From positions 4,787,001-4,851,000 of the forward strand of contig NZ_CP147020.1 in NCBI RefSeq assembly GCF_037126435.1: 64,000 bases of DNA, read 5' to 3'. This document shows positions 56,401 to 64,000 of this stretch, in pieces. The stretch comes from Bernardetia sp. ABR2-2B (GTDB lineage Bacteria; Bacteroidota; Bacteroidia; Cytophagales; Bernardetiaceae). The stretch's first letter is position 1, and each line of letters begins with the position of its first letter. The position numbers were made by a program, and so were the translations under genes. The notes beneath the pieces were generated by a model. It searched no databases and had not been told where the DNA came from. It saw nothing but the letters and a program-made list of their open reading frames with translations.

Positions 56401-59400
56401 TGCCTCCCCCTACTGTGCAGGAGAAACCATTAGCATTCCTTTCACTACTACGGGTACTTTTAATGGTGGAAATACATTTACAGCACAACTATCTGATGCA
56501 AGTGGTAATTTTACTACTCCGACTGCTACACAAGTAGGCACAAGTCCAATTTCTTTGGTTATCCCTAATGGAACAGGTACAGGTACAGGCTACAGAGTAA
56601 GAGTAGTTTCTTCTGATCCAGTAGTAACAAGTGATATATCTGCTGCGATTACTATTAATGCTCGTCCTACAGTTGAGCTTTCTGTAACTTCTAATACAGG
56701 TTCAGAAGCTGATGCTACTGAAATTACGGTAACAGCTACTGCTTCATCTACTGTTGTTGGAGACCAAACTGTAAATCTAGCCGTTACAGGAACAGGAATT
56801 ACGACTGGAGATTATACATTGAGTAGCTCAACAATAACAATCACAGGTGGAACTACAACAGGTTCAGTTACATTTACAGTAGTAGATGATGCGATTACAG
56901 AACCTGATGAAGTAGCTATTCTAACTATCTCTTCTCCCTCTGCTTGTATAGCTTTGGGTACTACAGTTTCTCAAAACATTACTATTACAGATAATGACCA
57001 ACAAGAGATAAATGTACAGGGAGGTTCTCCTTTAACTGATATTGCAGATGGCAGTACAACTCCACTTGTAGCAAATGATACGGATTTTGGTAGTGTAATA
57101 GAATGTGGTACAAATACAATAGTTAAAACATATACTATTCAAAATACAGGTGTAGCAGACTTGAATATTAGTGGAATTACTGTTACAAATCCTTCTGACT
57201 TTACTTTGAGTGGTTTGCCTACTTTTCCTACAATCATAGCTGCTTCAGGAGTACAAACCTTTACAGTTACTTTTGACCCTACTGCCATAGGAAATAGAAC
57301 AGCTATTATAAACATAGCAAATGATGATGCAGATGAAAATCCTTATACTTTTACTATTAGTGGAACTGGACAGGCTGATAATGTTGCACCAGTAGTTCCA
57401 ACTTTAGCAGATGTTACAGCGCAATGTTCTGTTGCTTCCATTCCTGCACCAACAACAAGTGATAATTGTGATGGAACTTTGACAGGAACAACAACACAAA
57501 CATTTCCAATTACAAGTTCTACAACGGTAGTTTGGACGTTTACAGATGTTGCAGGAAATTCTATTACAGCCAATCAAAATGTAATTATTGATGATACAAC
57601 TGACCCAGTAGTTCCAACGCTTACAGATATTACAGCACAATGTTCTGTTGCTTCCATTCCTGCACCAACAACAAGTGATAATTGTGATGGAACTTTGACA
57701 GGAACAACAACACAAACATTTCCAATTACAAGTTCTACAACGGTAGTTTGGACGTTTACAGATGTTGCAGGAAATTCTATTACAGCCAATCAAAATGTAA
57801 TTATTGATGATACAACAGACCCAGTAGTTCCAACGCTTACAGATGTCACAGCGCAATGTTCTGTTGCTTCCATTCCTGCACCAACAACAAGTGATAATTG
57901 TGATGGAACTTTGACAGGAACAACAACACAAACATTTCCAATTACAAGTTCTACAACGGTAGTATGGACGTTTACTGATGCAGCAGGAAATTCTGTTACA
58001 GCCAATCAAAATGTAATTATTGATGATACAACAGACCCAGTAGTTCCAACGCTTACAGATGTTACAGCACAATGTTCTGTTGCTTCCATTCCTGCACCAA
58101 CAACAAGTGATAATTGTGATGGAACTTTGACAGGAACAACAACACAAACATTTCCAATTACAAGTTCTACAACGGTAGTTTGGACGTTTACAGATGTTGC
58201 AGGAAATTCTATTACAGCCAATCAAAATGTAATTATTGATGATACAACAGACCCAGTAGTTCCAACGCTTACAGATGTCACAGCGCAATGTTCTGTTGCT
58301 TCCATTCCTGCACCAACAACAAGTGATAATTGTGATGGAACTTTGACAGGAACAACAACACAAACATTTCCAATTACAAGTTCTACAACGGTAGTATGGA
58401 CGTTTACTGATGCAGCAGGAAATTCTGTTACAGCCAATCAAAATGTAATTATTGATGATACAACAGACCCAGTAGTTCCAACGCTTACAGATGTTACAGC
58501 ACAATGTTCTGTTGCTTCCATTCCTGCACCAACAACAAGTGATAATTGTGATGGAACTTTGACAGGAACAACAACACAAACATTTCCAATTACAACACAA
58601 GGAACGACTATTGTTACGTGGACATTTACAGATGGAAATGGAAACATAGTAACAGCTGACCAAAATGTTATTATTAATGATAACACCGACCCAACCTTAA
58701 ACACACCTCTACAATCTAATGTAACCGTTACACCAAACCAAGGATGTTCTTTTATAAATAGAGTTATAAGCAACTCATATATCAATAATGGTACAGCAAC
58801 CGATAACTGTGGCATTGATAGAATAGAATATGAGCTAACAGGAGCTACAACAGGAACAGTAGCTACTCTAGTAAATCAAGTATTTAATGAAGGAGCAACA
58901 ACGGTAACTTGGAAGGCAATAGATGATAGTGGAAATGAATCTACACCTAGTACATTTACAGTTACAGTAGTAGATAGCAATCAACCTCCTAGGTTATTTG
59001 CTATGCGAGATTTTACGAGAAGAACAGACTTACGAAATTGTTATTATACTAACCGAACGACTGTATTCTCTAATCGCATTCCTGATGGACGTGCCATAGA
59101 TAATTGTGGTGTAGCTTCGTATCGTTATTTATTAAGTGGAGCAACCTTAGGAGATGTATCTTCTTTAGAAGGTATTCGCTTTAACCAAGGAGTTACAGAT
59201 GTAATTTGGACTGCTACAGATAGAAATGGTAATACTTCTGCTCCTAATCAATTCACAATTACCATTATGGATAACCGGAATCCTATTATCAGAGCTCCTC
59301 AAAATATCACAAGGCTTACTAATCTATACGGTTGTACTTCTACTATAGATAGCTTGGATATAGGTACTCCAATAGCTTCGGATAATTGTTTATTTAGGGT

Positions 59401-61885
59401 ATTTAATGATGCTCCAGCAGAATTTCCACTCGGAGAAACAGTTGTTACTTGGACAGCTATAGATTCAGCAGGAAATACAGCAACTGACGAACAAATTGTT
59501 ACTATCGAACAGCAATATTATGTTACTCCTTCTGATTCACTTATTCTAGTAGATATTTATAATGAAATGGGTGGAGCTTCTTGGAACACTTCTTGGGATT
59601 TGAATACACCTGTTTCTACTTGGAATGGCGTCGCTGTAAGTTGTGGAAATGTAGCAGCTCTAAACCTTTCAAGTAATAACCTAACAGGAATACTACCATC
59701 ATCTGTTTTAGATTTAGAAAGAATAACAGAAGGTAATTTTTTACTAAATATTAAAGGAAATAGACTTAATTTCGCATCAGCAGAAAGTTTTGTAGGAAGA
59801 ATTCCGAACTTTATATATTCGCCACAGGCTAAAATATACGCTACTCGTACTGAATCTGTTGGACAAACGGAATCTATCACATTTAGTTCACAAACAGAAG
59901 GAGACTTTAATCTCTATCAATGGTATAAAGACGAAAACGCTATTGCAGGAGCTACAAATTGGGATTATACTATCACAAGTGCTGTTCCATCAGATGCAGG
60001 TGTTTATACGTGTAAAGTAAGTAATACAGTAGCAACCCAGCTTGTTTTAGAGAGAAATCCAATTACCTTAGAAGTAGAAGGCTTTGTAAACTCAACAGAT
60101 TCACTTGCTTTAGTGCAGCTCTTCTTAGGAACAGGAGGACAAACTTCTTGGACAGAAGTTTGGGATTTAACTCAACCTGTCTCAACTTGGAGTGGAGTTA
60201 CTCTTTCTGGAAGTAAAATAACAGAGCTAGATTTATCTTCTCGTAACTTAACAGGTACATTACCTGATGTATTTGACGCAGAACTATTCTCTGAACTTCG
60301 TTATTTGAGTTTCTTTGATAATAAATTAGATGGTCAAATTCCTTCTTCTATTGGAGCTATTACTACGCTAACTTATTTAGATTTAGATAAAAATAATTTT
60401 GAAGGAAGTGTACCTGCTTCGTTAGGAAATCTTACTAATCTTCAAGCATTTTGGTTGTCTAGAAATAATCTTACCTCTTTACCAAATGAAATTGGAAATA
60501 TGAGAAGTTTGAGAACATTTTATCTCAATGAAAACCAGTTTGAAGAGCTTCCTGAAACGATAGGTAATTTAAGCGAACTTTTAATTTTGAATGTGAGTGA
60601 TAACGAGCTAAAGGAACTACCAAATACGATTACGAATTTGACAAAACTAATTGAGTTTTATTCAAATAGAAATTATATTACAAGCGTTCCAACAGAGATA
60701 CAGAGATTAGTTAGTTTGAGAACATTTGAGATAAATACAAATAACCTGTCTTCTTTACCGATTGGCTTTACACAAATTAGTAGTTTAGCCAAGTTTAGAG
60801 TTTCTGAAAACGAATTAGAGTTTGATGATTTATTACCTTATGCAAATCAAAATTATTCTACATTTGAATATGCGCCACAAGCTCCAATTAATGAAGAAGA
60901 AAATATTTTAGCTGTTCTTAATTCATCTCTTACTCTAACTGTAGATACAGAGGGAAGTGGAAATAATTATGAATGGTTTAAGAATGGAAATTCTGTTGAG
61001 ATGAGTCAAGACTTAGTGATAAGTAGAATTAGTAATAGTGATGTAGGAACATATATAGCACAAGTTACCAATTCAAGTTTACCAGGTTTGACTTTACAAC
61101 GTCGTTCTATCCTCTTAAATGTGAAATGTCCAGAAGGATTAAATTTTGAAATTGAAGAACCAGCGCAAACTGTATTTTGTGAATCTCAACCTTTTGGGTT
61201 AAAGCTAGAGGCTATTACTCAATTTACAGATGCTCAAAAAATCAGTTGGAGAAAAGATGGTGTTATTCTGGCGTTTGCCAATGAGCAATCCTATACTGTT
61301 ACGAGTGCAGGTGTATATACAGCCGAAGTTTTGACAGCAAATGGTTGTACGGCACTTTCAAATTCAGTAGAAATTACTGTTCTTCCCCAACCTGAAATCA
61401 GTATTGAGTTGATTAATGAAGAATTACTGACAAGTACGTTGAATAGTCAAGAGCCAGTTACTTATCAATGGTTGAAAGATGGTGTTCCTATTGAAAATGC
61501 TTCGGAAAATACATACACGCCAACAGAAACAGCAGAGTATAGTTTGCTTGTCTTGACAGAAGCAGGTTGTAGTTCGATTTCTGAAACAATTCTTTTTACA
61601 AAAACGATTACAGCAATAGAAGAACCAAAAGAGTTTAGAGATTTAGAGATTTTTCCTAATCCAAACAATGGTAATTTCTTCATAGATTTTGGAACAATAA
61701 CTCAAAACGGAGAACCTACATTTATCTTAATTGATGCAATTGGTAGAAAAATAACACTCAAAACAGAGCGTATTTCTTCTTCTCGTTATAAAATCAAAAC
61801 AAATAATCTTGCAGGTGGAATGTATCATCTACAAATTCAAACAAAAGATGGAATTGCCTTCCGTAAGTTTGTAGTAGAAGAATAA
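50471..61885 (+). CDS. Giant (3804-residue) secreted adhesin-like protein with HYR, LamG, beta-helix, LRR and type IX sorting domains
   Basis: Signal peptide at 1-~33 (CLVLLFSLFINSISAQ). In order: propeller-like repeats (PYVAYIDN..., FDGSSWxxVG) to ~370; beta-strand-rich repeat region with NGNITINNAGTF-type units ~390-850; a BspA/DUF285-type region ~970-1125; a LamG domain ~1175-1370 (MYFDGVNDYVDMGDVLNT); a right-handed beta-helix ~1390-1880 (GNIISGNGGNGVEV); Calx-beta ~2070-2175; an ASH/choice-of-anchor D-like domain ~2180-2300; six near-identical HYR repeats ~2305-2737; further HYR-like units to ~3020; two leucine-rich regions (~3020-3100, ~3205-3460); Ig-like modules; and a sorting domain ~3715-3804 (LEIFPNPNNGNFFIDFG ... 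FRKFVVEE). It is probably exported by type IX secretion and attached at the cell surface, for adhesion or gliding (inference). A TTG 15 nt upstream could add five residues. Confidence 0.9.
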   Translation: MSLPILTSLRKTYFLSCLVLLFSLFINSISAQNEWQYVGVPQFAIGGTEPNIEFRPSFNEPYVAHQGGSSNEANVSKYTSASIWEKVGAPNFSGNSSSKHSIAFNSAGDPYVVYHLTSLSIVVKRFTGSAWLDVDAEVSSGNLSSPSIAIDPATGIPYVSYIDNDTDELHVRRYNGTTWVQVGSTTNDARSSSIAFGSSPNEPYVAYIDNTTNTINVKSFDGSSWITVGAPDFSNRISIGDVKLAFNSNRDEFYVTYTDFDASNRISVMNFDGSSWNFVGAAGTGGTNGESQGDIDFDLSNGNPYIALKSPSNQLKVRFFDGSTWEEVGNATLPSVNIDAPSIALHPFTNQPYVAFREGVMLSVMRFAPVYYSNGGGTWNTPTTWSHNPCGGTQSPASNFPTGDDKVVICDGDIVNSNTPNSCGTLIIEDGECNTTSDNFTVNGNITINNAGTFRHNANFQRITFKGSIVNSGTFTTGGTGTFQFTFRGNIINNGNFDLQSSSQSTFDTNPVVITNNNADMIFSAGATSGSCNINSNVTITNGLSTGSVRLFGNSGLNIASTATLTNNYTNGELWTSTINGVTGATLENNGVINYRSSQTPTVTNFNNNVGSTFIYSISSAGAGNANVRAGTYHHIEFGSSAGSHLLGDIVVNGNLSFSGTTRVLHSNTHNIDIKGNWNTLNLNNFNSSTGGTVTFSGTTPQAITGATDFHNLVINNTFFFDPTVTLQPNSPVGVSNDLTLTNGRLVLGNNNLSYPATGSITRTNGWVETNSTTGFFVLTTNTAPFTFPVGSATDYQPLEITISVNGSRVRFGTSTIAVPNSGIGSWFVRNENQASEITLIDPKPTANIDGTSQIRRYNGSAWDVLATTFSTPNYSTTSPFNFSTGVIEEFSVFTQPSDPFITTWVATGGTITIPTTGTGYNYDITWTNLTNAGVNEGTITARTGNYTITGLEDGSTYQIDITGDFPHIYFNDTGDKAKLLTIEQWGDIEWTSMESAFYGCINLEVNATDVPRLTNVTNFSRMFRGAENMILPSDINAWDTQNGTTFFGMFFNCKKFNSDLSNWNVSSGANFTNVFSGAIIFDQNLGNWVMSSATNVSGMLDNTALSVNNYDATLTGWSSQTLISGRTLGAVGLNYCNAVVERNILINPATNNWTITGDALASPTCLPSQPIGNRGMYFDGVNDYVDMGDVLNTTFAGDFTLEAWVKQSTLKDNVVLAKWRTGIASVFNFSINSAGRLRIQNNVGSNVSSSVQLTEINRWYHVAVSSDNASNLVTLYVNGVVVGSGTLSFNTVSSQSLLVGTRLDNTSSPESVFHGQIDEVKVFSEVLDEGQIQATMGSSATNTTGLVGYWDFEDGESQIVEDVTINTNDGQLGSTAVGDVNDPLWALRVKNTNDSGTESFREVITQANGLVGKNHIDFSIPNSAPHTITLSSNLDDISESVFIDGTSQEGFTPYSSTGMVQINGGATATRLTRFTAGNDSEIYGLWIKDFISNGLMINGANNTRIGGINKANVIGGIDDGSINGTAIEVSSGSNTVIMGNRLGTNPEGTASDANTGHGINIQTPSTNVVIGGQRGATIGDQGEGNLISGNERSGIILFNNGHTIQGNIIGLDINQNNLIPNVQNGISTLCSTCTTASPLNIIGGDLTTNEGNIIGGNNVGIEIGSPNTTVLGNLIGLNQNDIAKPNTFNGIQINNYFSSVNPSGIAIGSTTIAERNVISGNGGMGIRVTGAENSQIFGNYVGTNIAGITAVPNTGIGVSIERANNTLGGATPAHGNIISGNGGNGVEVSQAAATGNTVQNNKIGVNVIGNALGNTGTGLLFQFGNINTAINNEIAHNGSFGVRVGSCADIDIIENQIYCNSGDGIDLFFGTGNNNQAAPVITAADVTTDIVSGTGLNGNVIHLYRNPDPSTCGSSPTPQEYLGTTIVVSGVWSITSSFTLLAGDRLVATQTDSADGTSPFSTEFIITEITLGTITPASPYCAGETISIPFTTTGTFNGGNTFTAQLSDASGNFTTPTATQVGTSPISLVIPNGTGTGTGYRVRVVSSDPVVTSDISAAITINARPTVELSVTSNTGSEADATEITVTATASSTVVGDQTVNLAVTGTGITTGDYTLSSSTITITGGTTTGSVTFTVVDDAITEPDEVAILTISSPSACIALGTTVSQNITITDNDQQEINVQGGSPLTDIADGSTTPLVANDTDFGSVIECGTNTIVKTYTIQNTGVADLNISGITVTNPSDFTLSGLPTFPTIIAASGVQTFTVTFDPTAIGNRTAIINIANDDADENPYTFTISGTGQADNVAPVVPTLADVTAQCSVASIPAPTTSDNCDGTLTGTTTQTFPITSSTTVVWTFTDVAGNSITANQNVIIDDTTDPVVPTLTDITAQCSVASIPAPTTSDNCDGTLTGTTTQTFPITSSTTVVWTFTDVAGNSITANQNVIIDDTTDPVVPTLTDVTAQCSVASIPAPTTSDNCDGTLTGTTTQTFPITSSTTVVWTFTDAAGNSVTANQNVIIDDTTDPVVPTLTDVTAQCSVASIPAPTTSDNCDGTLTGTTTQTFPITSSTTVVWTFTDVAGNSITANQNVIIDDTTDPVVPTLTDVTAQCSVASIPAPTTSDNCDGTLTGTTTQTFPITSSTTVVWTFTDAAGNSVTANQNVIIDDTTDPVVPTLTDVTAQCSVASIPAPTTSDNCDGTLTGTTTQTFPITTQGTTIVTWTFTDGNGNIVTADQNVIINDNTDPTLNTPLQSNVTVTPNQGCSFINRVISNSYINNGTATDNCGIDRIEYELTGATTGTVATLVNQVFNEGATTVTWKAIDDSGNESTPSTFTVTVVDSNQPPRLFAMRDFTRRTDLRNCYYTNRTTVFSNRIPDGRAIDNCGVASYRYLLSGATLGDVSSLEGIRFNQGVTDVIWTATDRNGNTSAPNQFTITIMDNRNPIIRAPQNITRLTNLYGCTSTIDSLDIGTPIASDNCLFRVFNDAPAEFPLGETVVTWTAIDSAGNTATDEQIVTIEQQYYVTPSDSLILVDIYNEMGGASWNTSWDLNTPVSTWNGVAVSCGNVAALNLSSNNLTGILPSSVLDLERITEGNFLLNIKGNRLNFASAESFVGRIPNFIYSPQAKIYATRTESVGQTESITFSSQTEGDFNLYQWYKDENAIAGATNWDYTITSAVPSDAGVYTCKVSNTVATQLVLERNPITLEVEGFVNSTDSLALVQLFLGTGGQTSWTEVWDLTQPVSTWSGVTLSGSKITELDLSSRNLTGTLPDVFDAELFSELRYLSFFDNKLDGQIPSSIGAITTLTYLDLDKNNFEGSVPASLGNLTNLQAFWLSRNNLTSLPNEIGNMRSLRTFYLNENQFEELPETIGNLSELLILNVSDNELKELPNTITNLTKLIEFYSNRNYITSVPTEIQRLVSLRTFEINTNNLSSLPIGFTQISSLAKFRVSENELEFDDLLPYANQNYSTFEYAPQAPINEEENILAVLNSSLTLTVDTEGSGNNYEWFKNGNSVEMSQDLVISRISNSDVGTYIAQVTNSSLPGLTLQRRSILLNVKCPEGLNFEIEEPAQTVFCESQPFGLKLEAITQFTDAQKISWRKDGVILAFANEQSYTVTSAGVYTAEVLTANGCTALSNSVEITVLPQPEISIELINEELLTSTLNSQEPVTYQWLKDGVPIENASENTYTPTETAEYSLLVLTEAGCSSISETILFTKTITAIEEPKEFRDLEIFPNPNNGNFFIDFGTITQNGEPTFILIDAIGRKITLKTERISSSRYKIKTNNLAGGMYHLQIQTKDGIAFRKFVVEE
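57389..58670 (+). repeat. Six tandem 216-bp HYR-coding repeats
   Basis: Each 216-bp unit encodes 72 residues containing AQCSVASIPAPTTSDNCDGT, TQTFPITSSTTVVWTFTD and NQNVIIDDTTDPVVPTLT. Copies start near 57389, 57605, 57821, 58037, 58253 and 58469. Copies alternate: units 3 and 5 share AAGNSV and GTCACAGCGCAATG, units 2 and 4 share VAGNSI, so a 432-bp pair was duplicated as a whole. The sixth copy diverges at its end (TTQGTTIVTWTFTDGNGN). Confidence 0.92.
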
Positions 61886-61910
61886 AAACTAGAGTTGTGA
61901 TTTTTACATA

Positions 61911-61955
61911 AAAAACTTCCCTTTTCTATATAGAATAGAAGAGGGAAGTTTTTAT
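61911..61955 (+). terminator. Terminator of the giant gene
   Basis: AAAAACTTCCC pairs with GGGAAGTTTTT around an AT-rich inner palindrome, followed by T-rich DNA. Confidence 0.8.
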
Positions 61956-62306
61956 TTTTAATTGTCAGTAATAACCTTTCAAGCTAATATTGATTAAAAA
62001 TAGGTCAGTCTCGTTAGAGCAGACCAAAAGTAACTTTCAGATAACACGAACTTGGTATTATACTTTTCGTTTTCTACGCCGTTAGGAATTACATATCAAC
62101 TAGCTGATGGCAAAAATTTATGTAAAGTTCCTACGGAACAATTTGATATTTATTTCTATTTTTTACCAATATAGAGTTCCAATGGAATAAAATACAAAAA
62201 AAATAGCATATAAGTTATTGATATATAATGTGTTAAAAACCTATTTTACGTTAGATAGAGAAAAGTTTTAGAGTATTTCTGATACTTATTTGATACTGAA
62301 TAAAAA
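61956..62306. other. Intergenic region between convergent genes
   Basis: About 350 nt, no open frame. It contains short palindromes (GTTCCTACGGAAC near 62137) and repeated GTTCC/GGAAT words that look like remnants of dispersed repeats, but I could not match them elsewhere in the window. Confidence 0.35.
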
Positions 62307-63284
62307 TCAATAACTCAAAATATCATGCATTCTGACGATTCCTAAACAGTTATTTTCCTTATCAACGACAGGCGCAACATAAATCTGACGCTTCTTATTT
62401 TCCATCACACTCAAAACTTCTGAAAGTCGCATTTGAGGATTTAATGAAATAGGATTTTTAGTCATTATTTCCTCGGCTTTTGCTGTCAATGTATCTGAAT
62501 GAGTGAGAAAACGTCGCACATCTCCATCTGTAATTATTCCTTCTAGTTTATTGTTTTCTGATTCATCCATTGATTTTTCACAAACACAAACAGCACCCAA
62601 ATTATACTTAGTCATCACAATGACAACCTCTTTGAGGGAATTTTGAGCCATAACAATAGGTAGATTTTCTCTACTGTGCATTACGTCAGCAGCCGTTAGT
62701 AAAAGATTTCTTCCAAGCTGACCAGCAGGATGAAAGACAGCAAAATCAGTTTCTTTAAAGTTTCGTGCTTTTATAAGTGCAGCAGCCAACGCATCGCCAA
62801 TGACAAGCGAAACCGTTGTGCTACTCATCGGTGCAAGGTTCAGAGGACAGGCTTCACGCTCAACAGTTGCATCTAAAAGTAAATCTAAGTTTTGAGCAAG
62901 ACGAGTTTCTGTATTGCTAAAAATACCGATTGTTTTTGCGCCTACTTTATGCAGCGTTGGAAGCATTTTCACAAGCTCAATGGTAGTTCCACTTTTAGAA
63001 AGCATAATAACAATATCGCCCTTTGATACCATTCCTAAATCTCCATGAAGAGCTTCCGAAGCATTCAGAAAAACAGAAGGCGTTCCTGTACTTGCGAAAG
63101 TAGCCGAAATTTTGTGAGCAATAATTCCAGATTTGCCTACGCCTGTTACTACTATTTTTCCTTTTGAGGAGAGAATAAGTTCAATAGCTTTGTCAAAGGT
63201 GATAGAAATTTGTTGTTTTGCATTTTGAAGAGCTTCAATTTCTAAATTAAAGACTTCGTTGGCTGAATCTAGGTGGAATTGCAT
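62307..63284 (-). CDS. kdsD: Arabinose-5-phosphate isomerase (KdsD/GutQ type)
   Basis: A 325-residue cytosolic enzyme converting ribulose-5-phosphate to arabinose-5-phosphate for KDO and lipopolysaccharide. N-terminal SIS domain: GKIVVTGVGKSGIIAHKISATFASTG, VFLNASEALHGDLGMV, MLSKSGTTIELVKMLPTL and the PTSST-type LNLAPMSSTTVSLVIGDALA. Two C-terminal CBS domains (LLTAADVMHSRENLPIVMAQ, KAEEIMTKNPISLNPQMRLS). Length and order match the family. Confidence 0.93.
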   Translation of the reverse strand: MQFHLDSANEVFNLEIEALQNAKQQISITFDKAIELILSSKGKIVVTGVGKSGIIAHKISATFASTGTPSVFLNASEALHGDLGMVSKGDIVIMLSKSGTTIELVKMLPTLHKVGAKTIGIFSNTETRLAQNLDLLLDATVEREACPLNLAPMSSTTVSLVIGDALAAALIKARNFKETDFAVFHPAGQLGRNLLLTAADVMHSRENLPIVMAQNSLKEVVIVMTKYNLGAVCVCEKSMDESENNKLEGIITDGDVRRFLTHSDTLTAKAEEIMTKNPISLNPQMRLSEVLSVMENKKRQIYVAPVVDKENNCLGIVRMHDILSY

Positions 63285-63383
63285 TATTACTTTTTTAGGC
63301 TGTTTTTTTCTAACTTTTCATTAGCCAAAAGTAGTAAAAATAGTCTTATGGATTTGATATTTAGAATAGATTTGAAGTTTTTT

Positions 63384-63429
63384 AAACTATTGTCAGAGTT
63401 CTTTTGGATTACCAAAAAACTACTGACAA
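63384..63429. repeat. Hairpin repeat, copy 2 (pair of 480-525)
   Basis: TTGTCAG/CTGACAA outer stem and TTTTGG-ATTA-CCAAAA inner stem are both perfect here. The copy at 480 differs by a few bases. Like it, this copy lies just 3' of a leftward gene. Confidence 0.6.
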
Positions 63430-63444
63430 TTTTTTTATGAAATA

Positions 63445-63711
63445 TTATTGAGAAAGAGAATTATAAATTTTTCTAAGCATCTTGAATGAAAACAATGAAA
63501 TGAGTAAAGGAAATAAGAATAAAACCATGTTTATTCCTACTAAAAAATTAATTCTACTTCTAGTAGATGATTGAAAGCTTACATATTTTTCTAAACTAAA
63601 ATCTCCTAATTGAGAAATCAAAGAATAGAGAAATAAAAATGAAATTACAAAACAAGTTACTGTGATAATTCCCAATAAAAATATTTTCAAAAACAGAATT
63701 GTATCTTTCAT
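63445..63711 (-). CDS. Small membrane protein, unknown
   Basis: An 88-residue protein with two transmembrane helices (FLKIFLLGIITVTCFVISFLF, FLVGINMVLFLFPLLISLF). No family recognised. Its start lies 29 nt after the stop of the phosphatase gene, same strand, so they may be cotranscribed. Confidence 0.5.
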   Translation of the reverse strand: MKDTILFLKIFLLGIITVTCFVISFLFLYSLISQLGDFSLEKYVSFQSSTRSRINFLVGINMVLFLFPLLISLFSFKMLRKIYNSLSQ

Positions 63712-63740
63712 AATTCAACAAAATAAAAATATAATTTATT

Positions 63741-64000
63741 CTAACCAATTCTAAAACCCATCAAAAGAATATCATCAATTTGTTCTTCATTTTTCATCCA
63801 ATCTACTATGGTTTCATCTAGTATTTTATGCTGTTCTTCCATTGGTTTTTGATGAATTTCTTGTAAAAGATTTCTTAGTTTTTTTATCATAAATTTTCTT
63901 CCCTGCACTCCTCCAAATTGGTCTTGATAACCATCTGAAAACATGTAGAAAGTTTTAGGAGCAGTTGAATCATTCAAATCTAAGGTATGTGTTTTGAAAG
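63741..64000 (-). CDS. C-terminus of a PP2C/SpoIIE-type serine phosphatase (partial, runs off the window)
   Basis: The frame is open to the window edge (FKTHTLDLNDSTAPKTFYMF), so the TTG at 63977 is not a real start. FYMFSDGYQDQFGGVQGRKF carries the metal-binding Asp of the SpoIIE/PP2C fold, and DDILLMGFRIG is the conserved end with an Asp pair. In Bacteroidota such domains usually end large sensor proteins (with 7TM or TPR regions) that control anti-sigma pathways; the sensor part lies outside. Confidence 0.8.
   Translation of the reverse strand, partial: FKTHTLDLNDSTAPKTFYMFSDGYQDQFGGVQGRKFMIKKLRNLLQEIHQKPMEEQHKILDETIVDWMKNEEQIDDILLMGFRIG

Noticed and set aside
57404-58663. Long Cys-rich reading frame on the minus strand
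   Set aside because: It is the reverse-strand shadow of the six HYR repeats; its periodic Cys/Asn pattern simply mirrors the 216-bp period.

Overview
The window is low-GC DNA from a member of the Bacteroidota, most likely a marine or gliding Cytophagales relative (Bernardetia/Flexibacter type). The evidence is: proteins with C-terminal type IX secretion sorting domains; a promoter of the Bacteroidota form (TTG, 19 bases, TATCTTTG) ahead of a tRNA gene; DUF6089-type outer-membrane proteins; CarboxypepD_reg-like domains; and a PorW/SprE-like lipoprotein. The species assignment is inference, because no rRNA is present.

Layout. 1-8990: edge-truncated membrane protein, methylmalonyl-CoA mutase, response regulator, MerC-like protein, tRNA-Gly and tRNA-Leu, three tandem paralogous outer-membrane proteins and cysS. 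9259-10412: an unusual RNA array (see below), followed at 10440 by a 798-residue protein with an atypical zinc finger and a TerD-like C-terminus. 12840-15800: a repeat-rich, rearranged stretch with a TonB-C-like protein, a gene remnant and a complete IS4-family element that landed inside a dispersed repeat. 15889-29680: lipoprotein, DUF4340-like protein, PafA-type phosphatase, a secreted M43 metalloprotease with a sorting domain, hpt, an AlbA_2 protein and a tandem universal stress protein. 29872-41913: a gene broken by an in-frame TAA, mltG, an ECF sigma factor with a probable anti-sigma gene, a PRC-barrel protein, prs, two DUF6089-like proteins, a TPR protein and lysC. 42125-50053: two unknown genes, lpdA, a degenerate nuclease-fold protein, a SprE/PorW-like lipoprotein and P5C dehydrogenase. 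50471-61885: a giant 3804-residue secreted adhesin-like protein with homogenised HYR repeats. 62307-64000: a KdsD-like isomerase, a small membrane protein and the end of a PP2C/SpoIIE-type phosphatase.

The standout is 9259-10412. Four tRNA-like genes (T1-T4) alternate with short structured elements (S1-S4, plus a solitary S5). All nine carry the same two-part core: a 5' block AGGTCAA + about 7 variable bases + TACTTCT, and a 3' block of 6 variable bases + RATTAYCT. The variable bases of the two blocks pair with each other in each copy by compensatory changes. In the S elements the order is 5' block - loop - 3' block. In the tRNA-like genes the order is reversed, and the core is inserted into the anticodon arm. 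Deleting 60 nt from T2 leaves a textbook tRNA-Pro(UGG). The bases between S units and the next tRNA-like gene are almost constant (16-18 nt). I infer a structured-RNA system working with the protein encoded immediately downstream. Whether the insert is spliced, or is a permanent protein-binding or decoy structure, cannot be settled from sequence alone.
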